Assembly: GCA_900095095.1 (NCBI GenBank)
Contig: FMBT01000555.1
Span: 1-53,231, forward strand
Reading direction: 5' to 3'
DNA: 53,231 bases
Source: Fragilariopsis cylindrus CCMP1102
Taxonomy: Eukaryota > Bacillariophyta > Bacillariophyceae > Bacillariales > Bacillariaceae
Of the stretch, positions 31,737 to 40,923 are shown one piece after another. The position numbers and the translations under genes are program-made. Within the stretch, counting starts at the first letter, position 1; each line of letters opens with the position of its first letter. The notes under the pieces were generated by a model. It made no database searches. It was not told where the DNA came from and saw only the letters and a list, made by a program, of their open reading frames with translations.

Positions 31737-32434
31737 GATTGTTATATAGGTGCTTTTTAAAATTGCTTTTATTGGTTTTATGAAAGGAAGTTGTTTTGCT
31801 TTCTTGCCTTTTATTTTTTACTTTATGGAAGAGTTAATTCTTGCACGAGTGATAGTTTAAAAGCAGCAGGGTTCGCGTTCGGTCGCACACTTATGCTGAA
31901 AAGTGCTCAATTGATGCAGAAGTGATCAAAAACAAAATTGACGCGACGAAAAACTGTACGAGAAACAAACATTGTCTATGAAAACTGTTAGCAGTAGTAT
32001 TATAATATGTATGTTACGCGACAAAAATCGGCCCTACCTTTCATAATTTCGTTCAAGCGACCAAAGTTATGAAAATCTAAGATCTTTGTATTCGTTAAGT
32101 ATTTTAGTCGTGTTTCTTTGAAGGTTGTTACAAGTAAGTACGCGCTAGTTTATGATCAAGTCCTCCAGTTTTTTTCTTTTTTCTTCTAGGTTGTGAAACC
32201 AGCGTGGGAAAACCGTTGAGACGGAAGAATGTAGCGTGAAATTTTCTACGAACGGTACTCCCGTCCGAGAGTTGATGCATACGGTAGCAAGGAAAGAAGA
32301 TCAAACACAACTGCTACAAACTGATCCTTCATTTTCGCATCCAATAACAATATTAATTTGTGCACCCTACTCTTAGCTTATTACCTACAATCATTTCGGT
32401 CCAGCAGGGAGAATAGCAAAAATTTTGGAACGCG
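31737..32434. other. Intergenic between divergent genes
   Basis: About 700 bases, AT-rich; no motif copy or coding frame was recognised. Confidence 0.5.
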
Positions 32435-33736
32435 ATGACAGAAAACAATAGCAACGACTACGCCAGTATTTCAAGACGAAAGGTCGGAGAATATCTTTCA
32501 AATCCCGATGTAAAGTTTCCGTTCTCTTTGAATTTCGATCAAATTAGGACGATTGCATATCTGTTTACAGATACAGGCGAGTCTATAGTTTCGCTCGCAG
32601 CATTAAATGGTCATAAGAAATGGTACTGGGTTACTGATAGTAGTTGTCACAATAATACTGTCACCAAATTATATCTGGGTCGTCATCTAAACAATGCATC
32701 AGATAAATGGAGGTTGTCATCAAGAATTGGAAGTATTCGTGGTCTAAACCACCTATCTTTATGGAAGTGTTCCTTTATTCCACCAGAGATAGTAGATGTG
32801 ATGTCATTGAAACGATTGGATTTATGTTATTGTGATGATCAAGTAATAATTGATTTACCTCAAGTAGAAATGCCAGCATTGGATACCCTCTGTATTGATC
32901 ATGTTACCTGGGACGCAACACAAATCACGTCAATAATATCTTGGTTATCGATATATGCGCCGAAACTTACCAATCTTCGTCTTAGTAAGCTGTCGAGAGA
33001 TACTACGAAATTTTTCATTACCGCATTGTTAGAACCTGATATTTCAAATCGAATGAATAATTTAAGAAAGCTTCGAATTCAAGATTGTGGCATAGTTGAA
33101 GTTGATATGGAAATCATTGTCTTCGACTTATTGCCATTGTATCCTAATATCGTCTCTCTTAATTTTCATAAAAACAAGATTGAGAGTTTGCAAAGAATCG
33201 GAGTAAAGATGGCAACGAAAATGAAGATGAAAAATTCAGATTCAAATTCATCGTCCAGACTACGATCTTTTTGTCTGGCTGGTAATCCTTGCTTTCCCAG
33301 TCTCAGAACAACATCGTCATTAGATCATACCGTGGTGATATATCTACTGAAACATTTTAAAAGATTGCAATGGCTTGGACATACACAAGGATCATCTATT
33401 CGACCGACCTCTGAAATTGAATATTGGACTAAAATCAATCGTGGTGGACGTTTTTTGGTTGATGGAGGAGGAGGAGGAGGAGGAGGAGGAGGAGGAGGAG
33501 GAGGAGGAGGAGGAGGAGGAGGAGAAGGAGAAGGAGAAGGAGGAGGTGGTGGTAAAAAAAGCCTTCCCCTCAACTTATGGCCCAAGGTATTAGAACGATC
33601 TTATCGTACCTCCTCAATCCTTGGTGCACAACCATACACTACTACTGGCGGCACGACGTACGATGCCACTGCTATGTTCTACCTGATTAGAGAGGGTCCA
33701 CTCTTTTCGGAAGAACGCAGTCTGTCCACCAAGTAG
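32435..33736 (+). CDS. Diatom-type leucine-rich-repeat protein with Gly tract
   Basis: A 433-codon frame starts at ATG 32435. The middle shows regular LRR strands (IRGLNHLSLWKCSFIPPE, LKRLDLCYC, LTNLRLSKLS, LRKLRIQDCG, IVSLNFHKNKIESL, LRSFCLAGNPCFPS). The end carries the conserved block LLKHFKRLQWLG...EIEYWTKINRGGRFLV...LPLNLWPKVLERSY...AMFYLIREGP that typifies a large pennate-diatom LRR family. Between RFLV and KKSLPLN lies a run of about 25 Gly broken by Glu, encoded by a GGA microsatellite; the family normally has only a few residues there. No membrane segment or signal is seen. A protein-interaction role is likely, partner unknown. It converges on the bestrophin gene with 110 bases between stops. 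Confidence 0.8.
   Translation: MTENNSNDYASISRRKVGEYLSNPDVKFPFSLNFDQIRTIAYLFTDTGESIVSLAALNGHKKWYWVTDSSCHNNTVTKLYLGRHLNNASDKWRLSSRIGSIRGLNHLSLWKCSFIPPEIVDVMSLKRLDLCYCDDQVIIDLPQVEMPALDTLCIDHVTWDATQITSIISWLSIYAPKLTNLRLSKLSRDTTKFFITALLEPDISNRMNNLRKLRIQDCGIVEVDMEIIVFDLLPLYPNIVSLNFHKNKIESLQRIGVKMATKMKMKNSDSNSSSRLRSFCLAGNPCFPSLRTTSSLDHTVVIYLLKHFKRLQWLGHTQGSSIRPTSEIEYWTKINRGGRFLVDGGGGGGGGGGGGGGGGGGGGEGEGEGGGGGKKSLPLNLWPKVLERSYRTSSILGAQPYTTTGGTTYDATAMFYLIREGPLFSEERSLSTK
33464..33552. repeat. (GGA)n microsatellite in coding sequence
   Basis: Tandem GGA with some GAA units, translated in frame as polyglycine with Glu. The reverse strand and the third frame give artefactual poly-Pro and poly-Glu frames. 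Confidence 0.95.
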
Positions 33737-33846
33737 AAACACGTCATACATCTATTCGAAAACCTAAAAAGAAAAGAAACTACTATGTTCGACGAAATTT
33801 TGTTGTATTACTAAATAAAAATAGACTATAGTTTTTTAGCAACAAC

Positions 33847-35724
33847 TCATGACTCGTTGTTATCATTATCATTTTTATGATTTTTTGTATTTGTGAACCG
33901 TGACCGTAATCGACTACTAAATTTCTGCAATCGTCGTTCTTTCTTGCTGTTGTTCTCTTTGGTAGTAGTACTAGTGGAACTAGTCGTTGGTATCTTTTTA
34001 TCTTTATCATTATTCCCGTTATTATTATATATACCATCGACTAATTTCGATGTTCGTTTCATTTGTACAATATCACGTTTTAACCATTTATGATGCAAAT
34101 CTAATGGCAGGATACAAAATGGTTCTTCAATTTGGACTGATATATCTTCAATACTTAAAAATACCACACTTAAAAATATCATGGCAATGACTAATACTGG
34201 TTGAAATCTACCTTCCCACCAGGTATTGGTACCAAATTCTGCAAATGTTCGTACTAATGCAAATGGTAATAACGTTAACCATATCATCACAAATCGTACT
34301 GAATATCTAGTATATCCCAATGGTATTGGTGTTCGTAATAATTTTTCACATGTCCCTAATGATGATATAATTTCTACAAATTGTTCTTCTATACATGTTG
34401 TCTCCTCTGGATCTAATGTTGGTATTCTTGTCATTATACCTAATGTTATAATATTAATTAATGCTGATGGACTTTGATGATAATCATCATAGTATTGTTG
34501 TTCCTGTTGTTTCCGTAATAAATTACGTAATGATTGCGAATTTGAATTTGATGATGGATTTGAATCTGACGGATTTGATCTTGAATTTGATGATTCGTTA
34601 TTGTCATCATCATTATTATTACTATTATTATTATTATCATTTCTAGTCCATAATTGTTGTGTAATATCTGATGGTAATGCTAATGCTTTTTGTAATATCT
34701 TTTTTTGTTTATTCTGACTACTTTGATTCTGACTACTTTGATTTGAACTAGTACTTTTTCGTAAATAATCACATAATATCCAACCATGTAATATAAAACA
34801 TGCATCCACTAATTCATATGCAGCAATACGTTCGTCTTTGGAATATCCTCCTGTTGTTCGTCGTGCAGATGTAAATGATAATAATTGTCGTATAATGGAT
34901 TTAAATCGTCCAGTGATTTCCCATGTTGCATCACTTCCCACATTAAATCGTTCAAAGGCTGTATTACTTCTAAATACTAATAATAATCCCAGTACTGGTC
35001 CAGCTAATTCAAATGGTGTGATTGGTAATTCCACTTCCGGTAGACCATAATTAGATTCAATAGCATTATATAGATCAATACAACTACTCCATAGTAGTAT
35101 ATAGATGACAGTGGGTGTGATACGTTTGGTGGTGATACCAGCAAATAATCCATACAATAAACGAAAATATCGTGTTGGTGAACGATGTATATCCCATCGT
35201 TCAAAATCAAAACTATCTTGACTATTATTTTGCTTTTCTTGTCCTGCTGTGCCTGCAAACATAACAGGTTGTTCAGTAATGGATGTATCAAGATCAAAAT
35301 TTAATTCTTCAAGTATATCTTGACCAACAAAATCATCCAATTCAAAATCAAAATCAAGATCGGCACCAAAAGTTTCCATAAGTAGGTCACCATTAATTAT
35401 ATAAGTGTTGTCTGATGATGACGCTTTCGACGACGACGAAGACGACGACGACGACGATGACGATGACGATGATGACGACGACGACGATACTACTGATAGT
35501 CGGGTGCAAGCAGCACGCGTAGTTATGGCAGCACAACCACCAACTGCTGTTCTCTTCCTAATAACGGCAACATTGATGTTGTTGCTGTTGAAAGCAAATG
35601 TAAATAATGATGAGTGCTGTTGTGATAAAAACAGCAGTAGTAGGCTCAGCGTCAACGTCGGTGTCAGCCTACTCAGCAATAAGCGGAAGGCTTTGAATGA
35701 TGATAATAATGATGATGAAATCAT
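33847..35724 (-). CDS. Plastid-type bestrophin-like anion channel
   Basis: A 625-codon frame starts at ATG 35724. The leader has a hydrophobic core (LTLSLLLLFL) and FTFAF|NSNN, a diatom plastid presequence, followed by VIRKRT and a run of about 20 Ser. The mature part is a bestrophin/UPF0187 domain: SPTRYFRLLYGLFAGITTKR, TPTVIYILLWSSCIDL, LPITPFELAGPVLGLLLVFRSNTAFERF, a helical middle with a long Asn/Ser insertion, and PLGYTRYSVRFVMIWLTLLPFAL, VLVIAMIFLSVVFLSIEDISVQIEEPF. Plastid bestrophins are known as chloride or bicarbonate channels of the thylakoid in plants, green algae and diatoms; that is a likely role here. The leader and upstream DNA are duplicated at the GDPD gene. Confidence 0.9.
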   Translation of the reverse strand: MISSSLLSSFKAFRLLLSRLTPTLTLSLLLLFLSQQHSSLFTFAFNSNNINVAVIRKRTAVGGCAAITTRAACTRLSVVSSSSSSSSSSSSSSSSSSSSKASSSDNTYIINGDLLMETFGADLDFDFELDDFVGQDILEELNFDLDTSITEQPVMFAGTAGQEKQNNSQDSFDFERWDIHRSPTRYFRLLYGLFAGITTKRITPTVIYILLWSSCIDLYNAIESNYGLPEVELPITPFELAGPVLGLLLVFRSNTAFERFNVGSDATWEITGRFKSIIRQLLSFTSARRTTGGYSKDERIAAYELVDACFILHGWILCDYLRKSTSSNQSSQNQSSQNKQKKILQKALALPSDITQQLWTRNDNNNNSNNNDDDNNESSNSRSNPSDSNPSSNSNSQSLRNLLRKQQEQQYYDDYHQSPSALINIITLGIMTRIPTLDPEETTCIEEQFVEIISSLGTCEKLLRTPIPLGYTRYSVRFVMIWLTLLPFALVRTFAEFGTNTWWEGRFQPVLVIAMIFLSVVFLSIEDISVQIEEPFCILPLDLHHKWLKRDIVQMKRTSKLVDGIYNNNGNNDKDKKIPTTSSTSTTTKENNSKKERRLQKFSSRLRSRFTNTKNHKNDNDNNES

Positions 35725-36244
35725 TGTTTGTTTGTTTCTCTTTCTAATAATACTTGTACGGGCAGGTCAGGTCAATCCAGCATACACAGACTAGACAACA
35801 GTAGATTGTACTGCCTATTATCTGCTTGGCTTGGCTTGTTTTGATGATATCGTTATTGAATAATAGCGCGTATTGTAATCAAAAACATTACCTGTACTGA
35901 ATTATTCGTGCCAATCAATGCGATACTGTACTGTAATGCGTAGAATAGTACTCACAAATGCTACCGTCCTCAGTTAAAGTTAGTTATGTTAGTTATGTTA
36001 GTTTGTTAGTTAGTTTGTTTGTTTGTTTGTTTGTTTGTTTGTTTGTTAGATTAGTGTACGATAGCTACCGTTGACGAAGAAAAGAAAGGCAAAAGAGCAA
36101 TAATGCCATGGTGTATCGGAACTGATGGATGATGTTTGATGTTGGAAATGGATCTTTTTTTAATAAACATCACAACATCGTAGTAAAGAACTCTTCTCTT
36201 GTGTTCGGGCGGGGATCGATCAACTGCCGATGAAATATATCTCT
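35405..36244. repeat. Segmental duplication copy A: bestrophin upstream region and leader
   Basis: Matches 39262-40197 in the same orientation. Shared stretches include ACTGCCTATTATCTGCTTG, TGCCAATCAATGCGATACTG followed by TACTGTAATGCG, GGATCTTTTTTTAA and GCCGATGAAATATATCTCT, and on the minus strand the leader codons MISSS, RKRT and poly-Ser. The copy ends inside the poly-Ser codons. Confidence 0.85.
36009..36050. repeat. (TTTG)n / TTAG microsatellite
   Basis: GTTAGTTAG then GTTTG units inside duplication copy A; copy B has a shorter TTAG-rich version. Confidence 0.85.
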
Positions 36245-36638
36245 GAAAGGAAACGTATCGACGTAATTACGGACAGATGCTAAGAATTTTCAGTCACACT
36301 TTTATTCATACACGAAAGCTCAGACACGATCCACATCTGACTTCAATCAGGCCCGGGAAGTAGTCGCGTCGCGTCAAGTGTCAAACACCTTCGATCACAA
36401 TATATATCTAAGCGAATGGAATACTCTAATCTCTTACTTTTCGTTTGCTACCATATGTCCAGTTCTAACGCAACGTTTAACATAAGGTAATAGCAACAAT
36501 CTTCTTGTAAGCACAATAACAGTTCGGTTGTCGATAAAGGACACGACCCAACAACAGAGGGAGAGAGAAGAAGAAGAAACGAAGAAGAGAAAAAGAGAAA
36601 TAGAGACAGGCATTGTCAAAAAGATATCATATTTAGAC
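36245..36638. other. Spacer upstream of the TMEM222-like gene
   Basis: About 390 bases beyond the duplication. A purine-rich stretch (AGAGAGAAGAAGAAGAAACG) precedes the ATG. An in-frame TTG at 36528 would extend the protein but is not a normal eukaryotic start. Confidence 0.5.
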
Positions 36639-38108
36639 ATGACTCGAAGGAGGTCAAGTAGGACGCCGTCACCACCAAGAGGTGATAGAAAAAAGCCTCC
36701 TGGGTTTATCCCATACGATGGCATCAAAGAGGAGGAGATCGAAGCACTAAAGCTAGTGTTTCGGCTTGACGGAAGTAATCCATACAAGGATGATCCATAT
36801 AATGTAAAACGGTTCATGCCAAACAATATAGAAGGGTTCATGCCATACAAGGATGATCCATATAGTATAAAAGGGTTCATGCCTATGACAAGGTATTACG
36901 AGTCGGACTTCCGTGCATACCTCACCACCCTACATGACGACGACATGGAGGTGGAGGATAAGTATGTAGCCATTCAGGACTTGATAAAGCAAATGTTTCA
37001 CACACAACATGCATGGATTCCACCAACATGGGCTTCAGGAAGCCGATACATGTACAACAAGCCACTTCACACCTTCCTACATCAATCGGAACCGCCATCA
37101 GCAACGAGAAGAAGAACACCAAAGATGAAACTATCGGATGCAGTAGTACTACAACCGCTGGACAAAATGCCAATGTCAACATCAAGAGATGGTAGGGAAA
37201 TGCCTCCAGGGTTTATCCCATACGATGGCATCAAAGAGGAGGAGATCGAAGCACTAAAGGTAGTGTTTCGGCTTGACGGAAGCAAACCATTCAAGGATGA
37301 TCCATATGATATAACACGGTTATATGACGAGTCGAACTACCATGTCAACCTCGCCACCCTACATGACGACAACATGGATGTGGAAAATAAGTATGTAGCC
37401 ATTCAGAACTTGATAAAGCAAATGTTTCGCACACAACATGCATGGATTCCACCAACATGGGCTTCAGGAAGCCGATACAGGTACAGCAAGTCACTTCACA
37501 CCTACCTACATCAATCGGAACCGCCATCAGCAACGAGAAGAAGAACAGGAATTCTACTACAACCGCTAGAACAAGAACAACATTCAAATAATATTGATTT
37601 ACTATCATTTTGTATATTATGGTCACCCTTGCATCCTATAACATCATTCCTTCCATTTATTGGACATATGGGTATAAGTGATAGCATAGGCCAGCCACAT
37701 GATGCAGAAGGCTGTTTCGATGCACGAGGGCATTTCAATCCTCTCATTCAATACATCCCTCGCATTCAATATTCACGTATGGAATTCGGTCATCTGGTAC
37801 GGTATTTAAAAGTGGATATTGCAGTAGATATTAATGGACGATCCGAAGAATGGGATGAAGCTATTGATAGGTTCGATGGAATTGGAGGTCATAGTCATGT
37901 TGCAAGAATATTAAACAGAATAGGATATAAAGGACGGTATGATTGGGGTACGATGGAATTATTGTTCCTTATGTTCTTCGAAGGGTCATTTACTGTTGAT
38001 AGTAATGATACTTATACATCCTCGATCTTATCACAATTCGGTCCATTCCTAGTAATTCTTTTACTATTGGTTATTGTTATTATCTTCTTTAAGTATTTTC
38101 ACCACTAA
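36639..38108 (+). CDS. TMEM222/RTE1-like protein with tandem N-terminal repeats
   Basis: ATG at 36639 (MTRRRSSRTP) opens a 489-codon frame. Two long near-identical units follow (DNA about 36691-37122 and 37197-37548), each beginning PPGFIPYDGIKEEEIEALK and containing YVAIQxLIKQMF and AWIPPTWASGSRY; unit 1 also holds a smaller internal duplication with PYKDDPY and GFMP. From about residue 320 the protein resembles the TMEM222 / RTE1 (DUF778) family: SPLHPITSFLPFIGHMGI, FGHLVRYLKVD, HSHVARILNRIGY, DWGTMELLFLMFFEGSF and a C-terminal membrane segment (FLVILLLLVIVIIFF). In plants, RTE1 acts on an ER/Golgi receptor; the role here is unknown. The gene converges on the GDPD gene with overlapping stop codons. 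Confidence 0.75.
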   Translation: MTRRRSSRTPSPPRGDRKKPPGFIPYDGIKEEEIEALKLVFRLDGSNPYKDDPYNVKRFMPNNIEGFMPYKDDPYSIKGFMPMTRYYESDFRAYLTTLHDDDMEVEDKYVAIQDLIKQMFHTQHAWIPPTWASGSRYMYNKPLHTFLHQSEPPSATRRRTPKMKLSDAVVLQPLDKMPMSTSRDGREMPPGFIPYDGIKEEEIEALKVVFRLDGSKPFKDDPYDITRLYDESNYHVNLATLHDDNMDVENKYVAIQNLIKQMFRTQHAWIPPTWASGSRYRYSKSLHTYLHQSEPPSATRRRTGILLQPLEQEQHSNNIDLLSFCILWSPLHPITSFLPFIGHMGISDSIGQPHDAEGCFDARGHFNPLIQYIPRIQYSRMEFGHLVRYLKVDIAVDINGRSEEWDEAIDRFDGIGGHSHVARILNRIGYKGRYDWGTMELLFLMFFEGSFTVDSNDTYTSSILSQFGPFLVILLLLVIVIIFFKYFHH

Positions 38109-39604
38109 TAATATTTATTACGCATATCAATTAATAAATTTGGTTTATTTATACATAAGGATTGTACACCAGTTTGTATTAAAATTTCATACAGTTTAGT
38201 GTTTTCTTCACCATCATCATCTTCACATTGACTACTACTACTCCCAGTGTTATTGTAATCATTATATTTATTTAGAATATCATGTTTCATACCAATTGGA
38301 CCACGCATCCAACCCATTGTATGAAATCCTTGTTGGTGTATTTTGGTGATTAAATTCTTGTAGCACGTATCATATTTTAAATGTATATCGGTGACACCAC
38401 AATCCATAGAATAATTCAAAATATTCTGATTCTTATAATCATAGTCATCTAATATTATACCTTGTGGAGTAATATTATTATATAAGGCACATGTTCGGTA
38501 TTGTTGTTTATTTGGTTCTAATTTTCGTAGTAATTTTAATTTTTGTAAATCAAAACTAGAATAGGAACAGATCGTTGTCACATTTAATTCCTCCACTAAT
38601 TTGAGAACGTCCTCCACAATACTGATATCAGGTCCTTTTAATTCAATTATAATTTTCATATCTGATGGATTATTATTATCTCCTCCGCCGCCTGTACGGT
38701 TACGGTGTTGTTCCGAATTATATTCTTTTGTATCTAACAATACTTGTCGTAGTGTTGGAATTATACCATTTTCAATTTTATCGATTGGACATTTTAATTC
38801 TTTATGATTGGTATTAAATTTTAATTTTTGTATATCTTTTATAGAATCATAATCTAATATAGATCCTTCCAAACCACAATAATCTGATAAATCACCAGGA
38901 TTGGATTCATCTGTTCCACCACCATGAAATACAATTATTTCACTTGTACTTCCATTTGATTTATGATTGACATTCTCGCTATTATTATTGTCACTACTAC
39001 TACTATTATTATTATTTGTGTATATTTTAAATACATCTAACTCAATACTATCACAACCCATTTCATTACATTTCAAAAATCCTTCTCTTGTATTTTCTAA
39101 TTCCTCATATAGACAACCACGATGACCCACAATATCTGGAAATTTATTACTACTGCTGCTGTCATTATTGTCAATAATATCATTGCCATTGTCATCATCA
39201 TCAATACCCAATACTTTTCGAAGTGAATAGAACTGATTTACGTCTTTTTCGTCTTCGTTCAGGGATGATGACATTGATGATGATGATGATGATGATGATG
39301 ATGAGGATGAGGATGAGGATGACGAAGATGATGATGATTTCGACGACGATGACGACGACGACGTTGTTGATACTGCTGAAAATCGGGTAGCAGTAGTACC
39401 ACCACCACCAATAATTGCTGATGTTCTCTTCCTAATAACGGCACCATTGTTGTTGTTGCTGTTGCTGTTGAAAGCAAATGGTGTTGTAAATAATAATGCT
39501 TGTTGTTGTAATGAAAGCAGCAGTAGTAGCAGTAGGCTCAGCGTTAACGTCGGTGTCGGCGTCAGCCTCAGCAAGCGGAAGGGTTTGAATGATGATGAAA
39601 TCAT
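38105..39604 (-). CDS. Plastid-type glycerophosphodiester phosphodiesterase
   Basis: A 499-codon frame starts at ATG 39604. The leader has the same design as the bestrophin gene: LTLSLLLLLLL, PFAF|NSNS, VIRKRT, then a long poly-Ser. The catalytic domain begins at about residue 158: VGHRGCLYEELENTREGF gives the HRG and E.NT residues, SIELDVF the metal-binding Glu-x-Asp, and IVFHGG the second His. IPTLRQVL and HTMGWMRG are later family blocks. GDPD enzymes release glycerol 3-phosphate and an alcohol from glycerophosphodiesters, so a role in plastid lipid turnover or phosphorus recycling is likely. Asn/Asp- and Ser-rich insertions are low complexity. Confidence 0.85.
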   Translation of the reverse strand: MISSSFKPFRLLRLTPTPTLTLSLLLLLLLSLQQQALLFTTPFAFNSNSNNNNGAVIRKRTSAIIGGGGTTATRFSAVSTTSSSSSSSKSSSSSSSSSSSSSSSSSSSSSMSSSLNEDEKDVNQFYSLRKVLGIDDDDNGNDIIDNNDSSSSNKFPDIVGHRGCLYEELENTREGFLKCNEMGCDSIELDVFKIYTNNNNSSSSDNNNSENVNHKSNGSTSEIIVFHGGGTDESNPGDLSDYCGLEGSILDYDSIKDIQKLKFNTNHKELKCPIDKIENGIIPTLRQVLLDTKEYNSEQHRNRTGGGGDNNNPSDMKIIIELKGPDISIVEDVLKLVEELNVTTICSYSSFDLQKLKLLRKLEPNKQQYRTCALYNNITPQGIILDDYDYKNQNILNYSMDCGVTDIHLKYDTCYKNLITKIHQQGFHTMGWMRGPIGMKHDILNKYNDYNNTGSSSSQCEDDDGEENTKLYEILIQTGVQSLCINKPNLLIDMRNKYY

Positions 39605-40197
39605 TTTTGTTTGTTTGTTTTGTTTTCTCTTTCTAATACTTGTACGATAGGGCAGGTCGAATCCGGTATATACAGACTAGATAGACTACAGTAGACTGTA
39701 CTGCCTATTATCTGCTTGTCTTGTATTGTTTTGATGATATTGTTACTGAATAGCGGGTATTGTAATCAGAAACATTCCGTGCCAATCAATGCGATACTGT
39801 ACTGTAATGCGTATAATATAATGGAAGAGATAAGCAACCGTCCTCAGTTATAAAGTTAGTTGGTTAGATTGTTAGTTTGTTAGTTAACTAGTTAGATTAG
39901 ATCATTTATTGTATGATACCTTGGCGAAGAAAGAAGGCAAAGAGCGATTACAGTAATGTCATTGGTACAACAATTCTTATCATCCCGGCGTGTCGGAAAC
40001 TGATGATGAGCGATGTTGGGGGGGGGGGGGGGGGGGGTCGCCTCTTTTTGTTCAATTGTTGTACATTGTACCGTTAGTATCATACTCATCATAAATCATG
40101 ATTTACGTTAGCTAATTGCGTGGAAAATGGATCTTTTTTTAACATCACAACATGTAACTTAGTGGAGAAGCGATCACTGCCGATGAAATATATCTCT
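39262..40197. repeat. Segmental duplication copy B: GDPD upstream region and leader
   Basis: Counterpart of 35405-36244, in the same orientation about 3.9 kb downstream; the TMEM222-like gene and the GDPD body lie between. It carries the same TACTGTACTGTA motif (39795-39806) and the leader codons, plus a G20 run at 40018-40037 absent from copy A. Confidence 0.85.
40018..40037. repeat. G20 homopolymer
   Basis: Twenty consecutive G followed by TCGCC, inside duplication copy B but not in copy A, so it arose or was lost after the duplication. Confidence 0.95.
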
Positions 40198-40923
40198 TAG
40201 GCTATGTATGACGTGTATTTTGTTTGATTCACTAGTACCAATTCGCGAGATGACCGGTCTGGACGACAACGGGAAATAACGGTTTTAAAACTCCTCTTAA
40301 AAAATGAGCATATTCGACAGTCTTGTCAATACTGGTCAGTTGTGGAAAGGAAGCTACTGTTACACATATCTACAGTTAACAAGGAATATGACTGTGTTGG
40401 GCGGCGTTACCACATCTCCCCCACTTAGGAAAAAGTAACTGGTAACGTGAATGCTGTGTGTGTCGTTCATGCCTCTCTTAGCTATTAGGCCGGAGATAGA
40501 ATTCGGCTGCTTTATTGATGAAGAATTTTCAAGGAGAACAGATCGCTATATGTGGGAATTTCTTGTGAGCGACTGTGCGTGACGCGTATAACAATCGAGA
40601 ACATCATGAAGCCGTCGATGGTAAATACCCACACAAGTTTTAGTACAATTAAGACGACAACCGGGAGGTTTTGATGTATGTTGTCTTCGTTCTATATAGA
40701 TTAGTATTATGATGTACAACTGCGTGTGCTACTATCAAGCTATTACTACTAGTAGGTCTAGAAATTTTTATAGTATAATATAATATGCAGTAGTTATTTA
40801 TATTCAATTTATTGGTTTAGCTACTATACATCGCTGATTCAATGCTTACGACTTTTTTTTCAAATATACTTTCTTCTCTAACCCTTTTTATTTCTGTACA
40901 TGTATGTTTTCAATAATCGATTC
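40198..40923. other. Intergenic
   Basis: About 720 bases between the GDPD upstream block and the 3' end of the secreted protein. Nothing recognised; a slightly more GC-rich stretch at 40380-40640 has no open frame of note. Confidence 0.5.

Noticed and set aside
33325..33593. Poly-Pro (minus) and poly-Glu (plus) frames
   Set aside because: They are other-frame readings of the GGA microsatellite inside the LRR gene.
36528..36638. N-terminal extension of the TMEM222-like gene
   Set aside because: It would start at TTG; the first ATG in frame is 36639. The same reasoning moved the starts at 17394 (GTG) to 17382 and at 29243 (TTG) to 29327.
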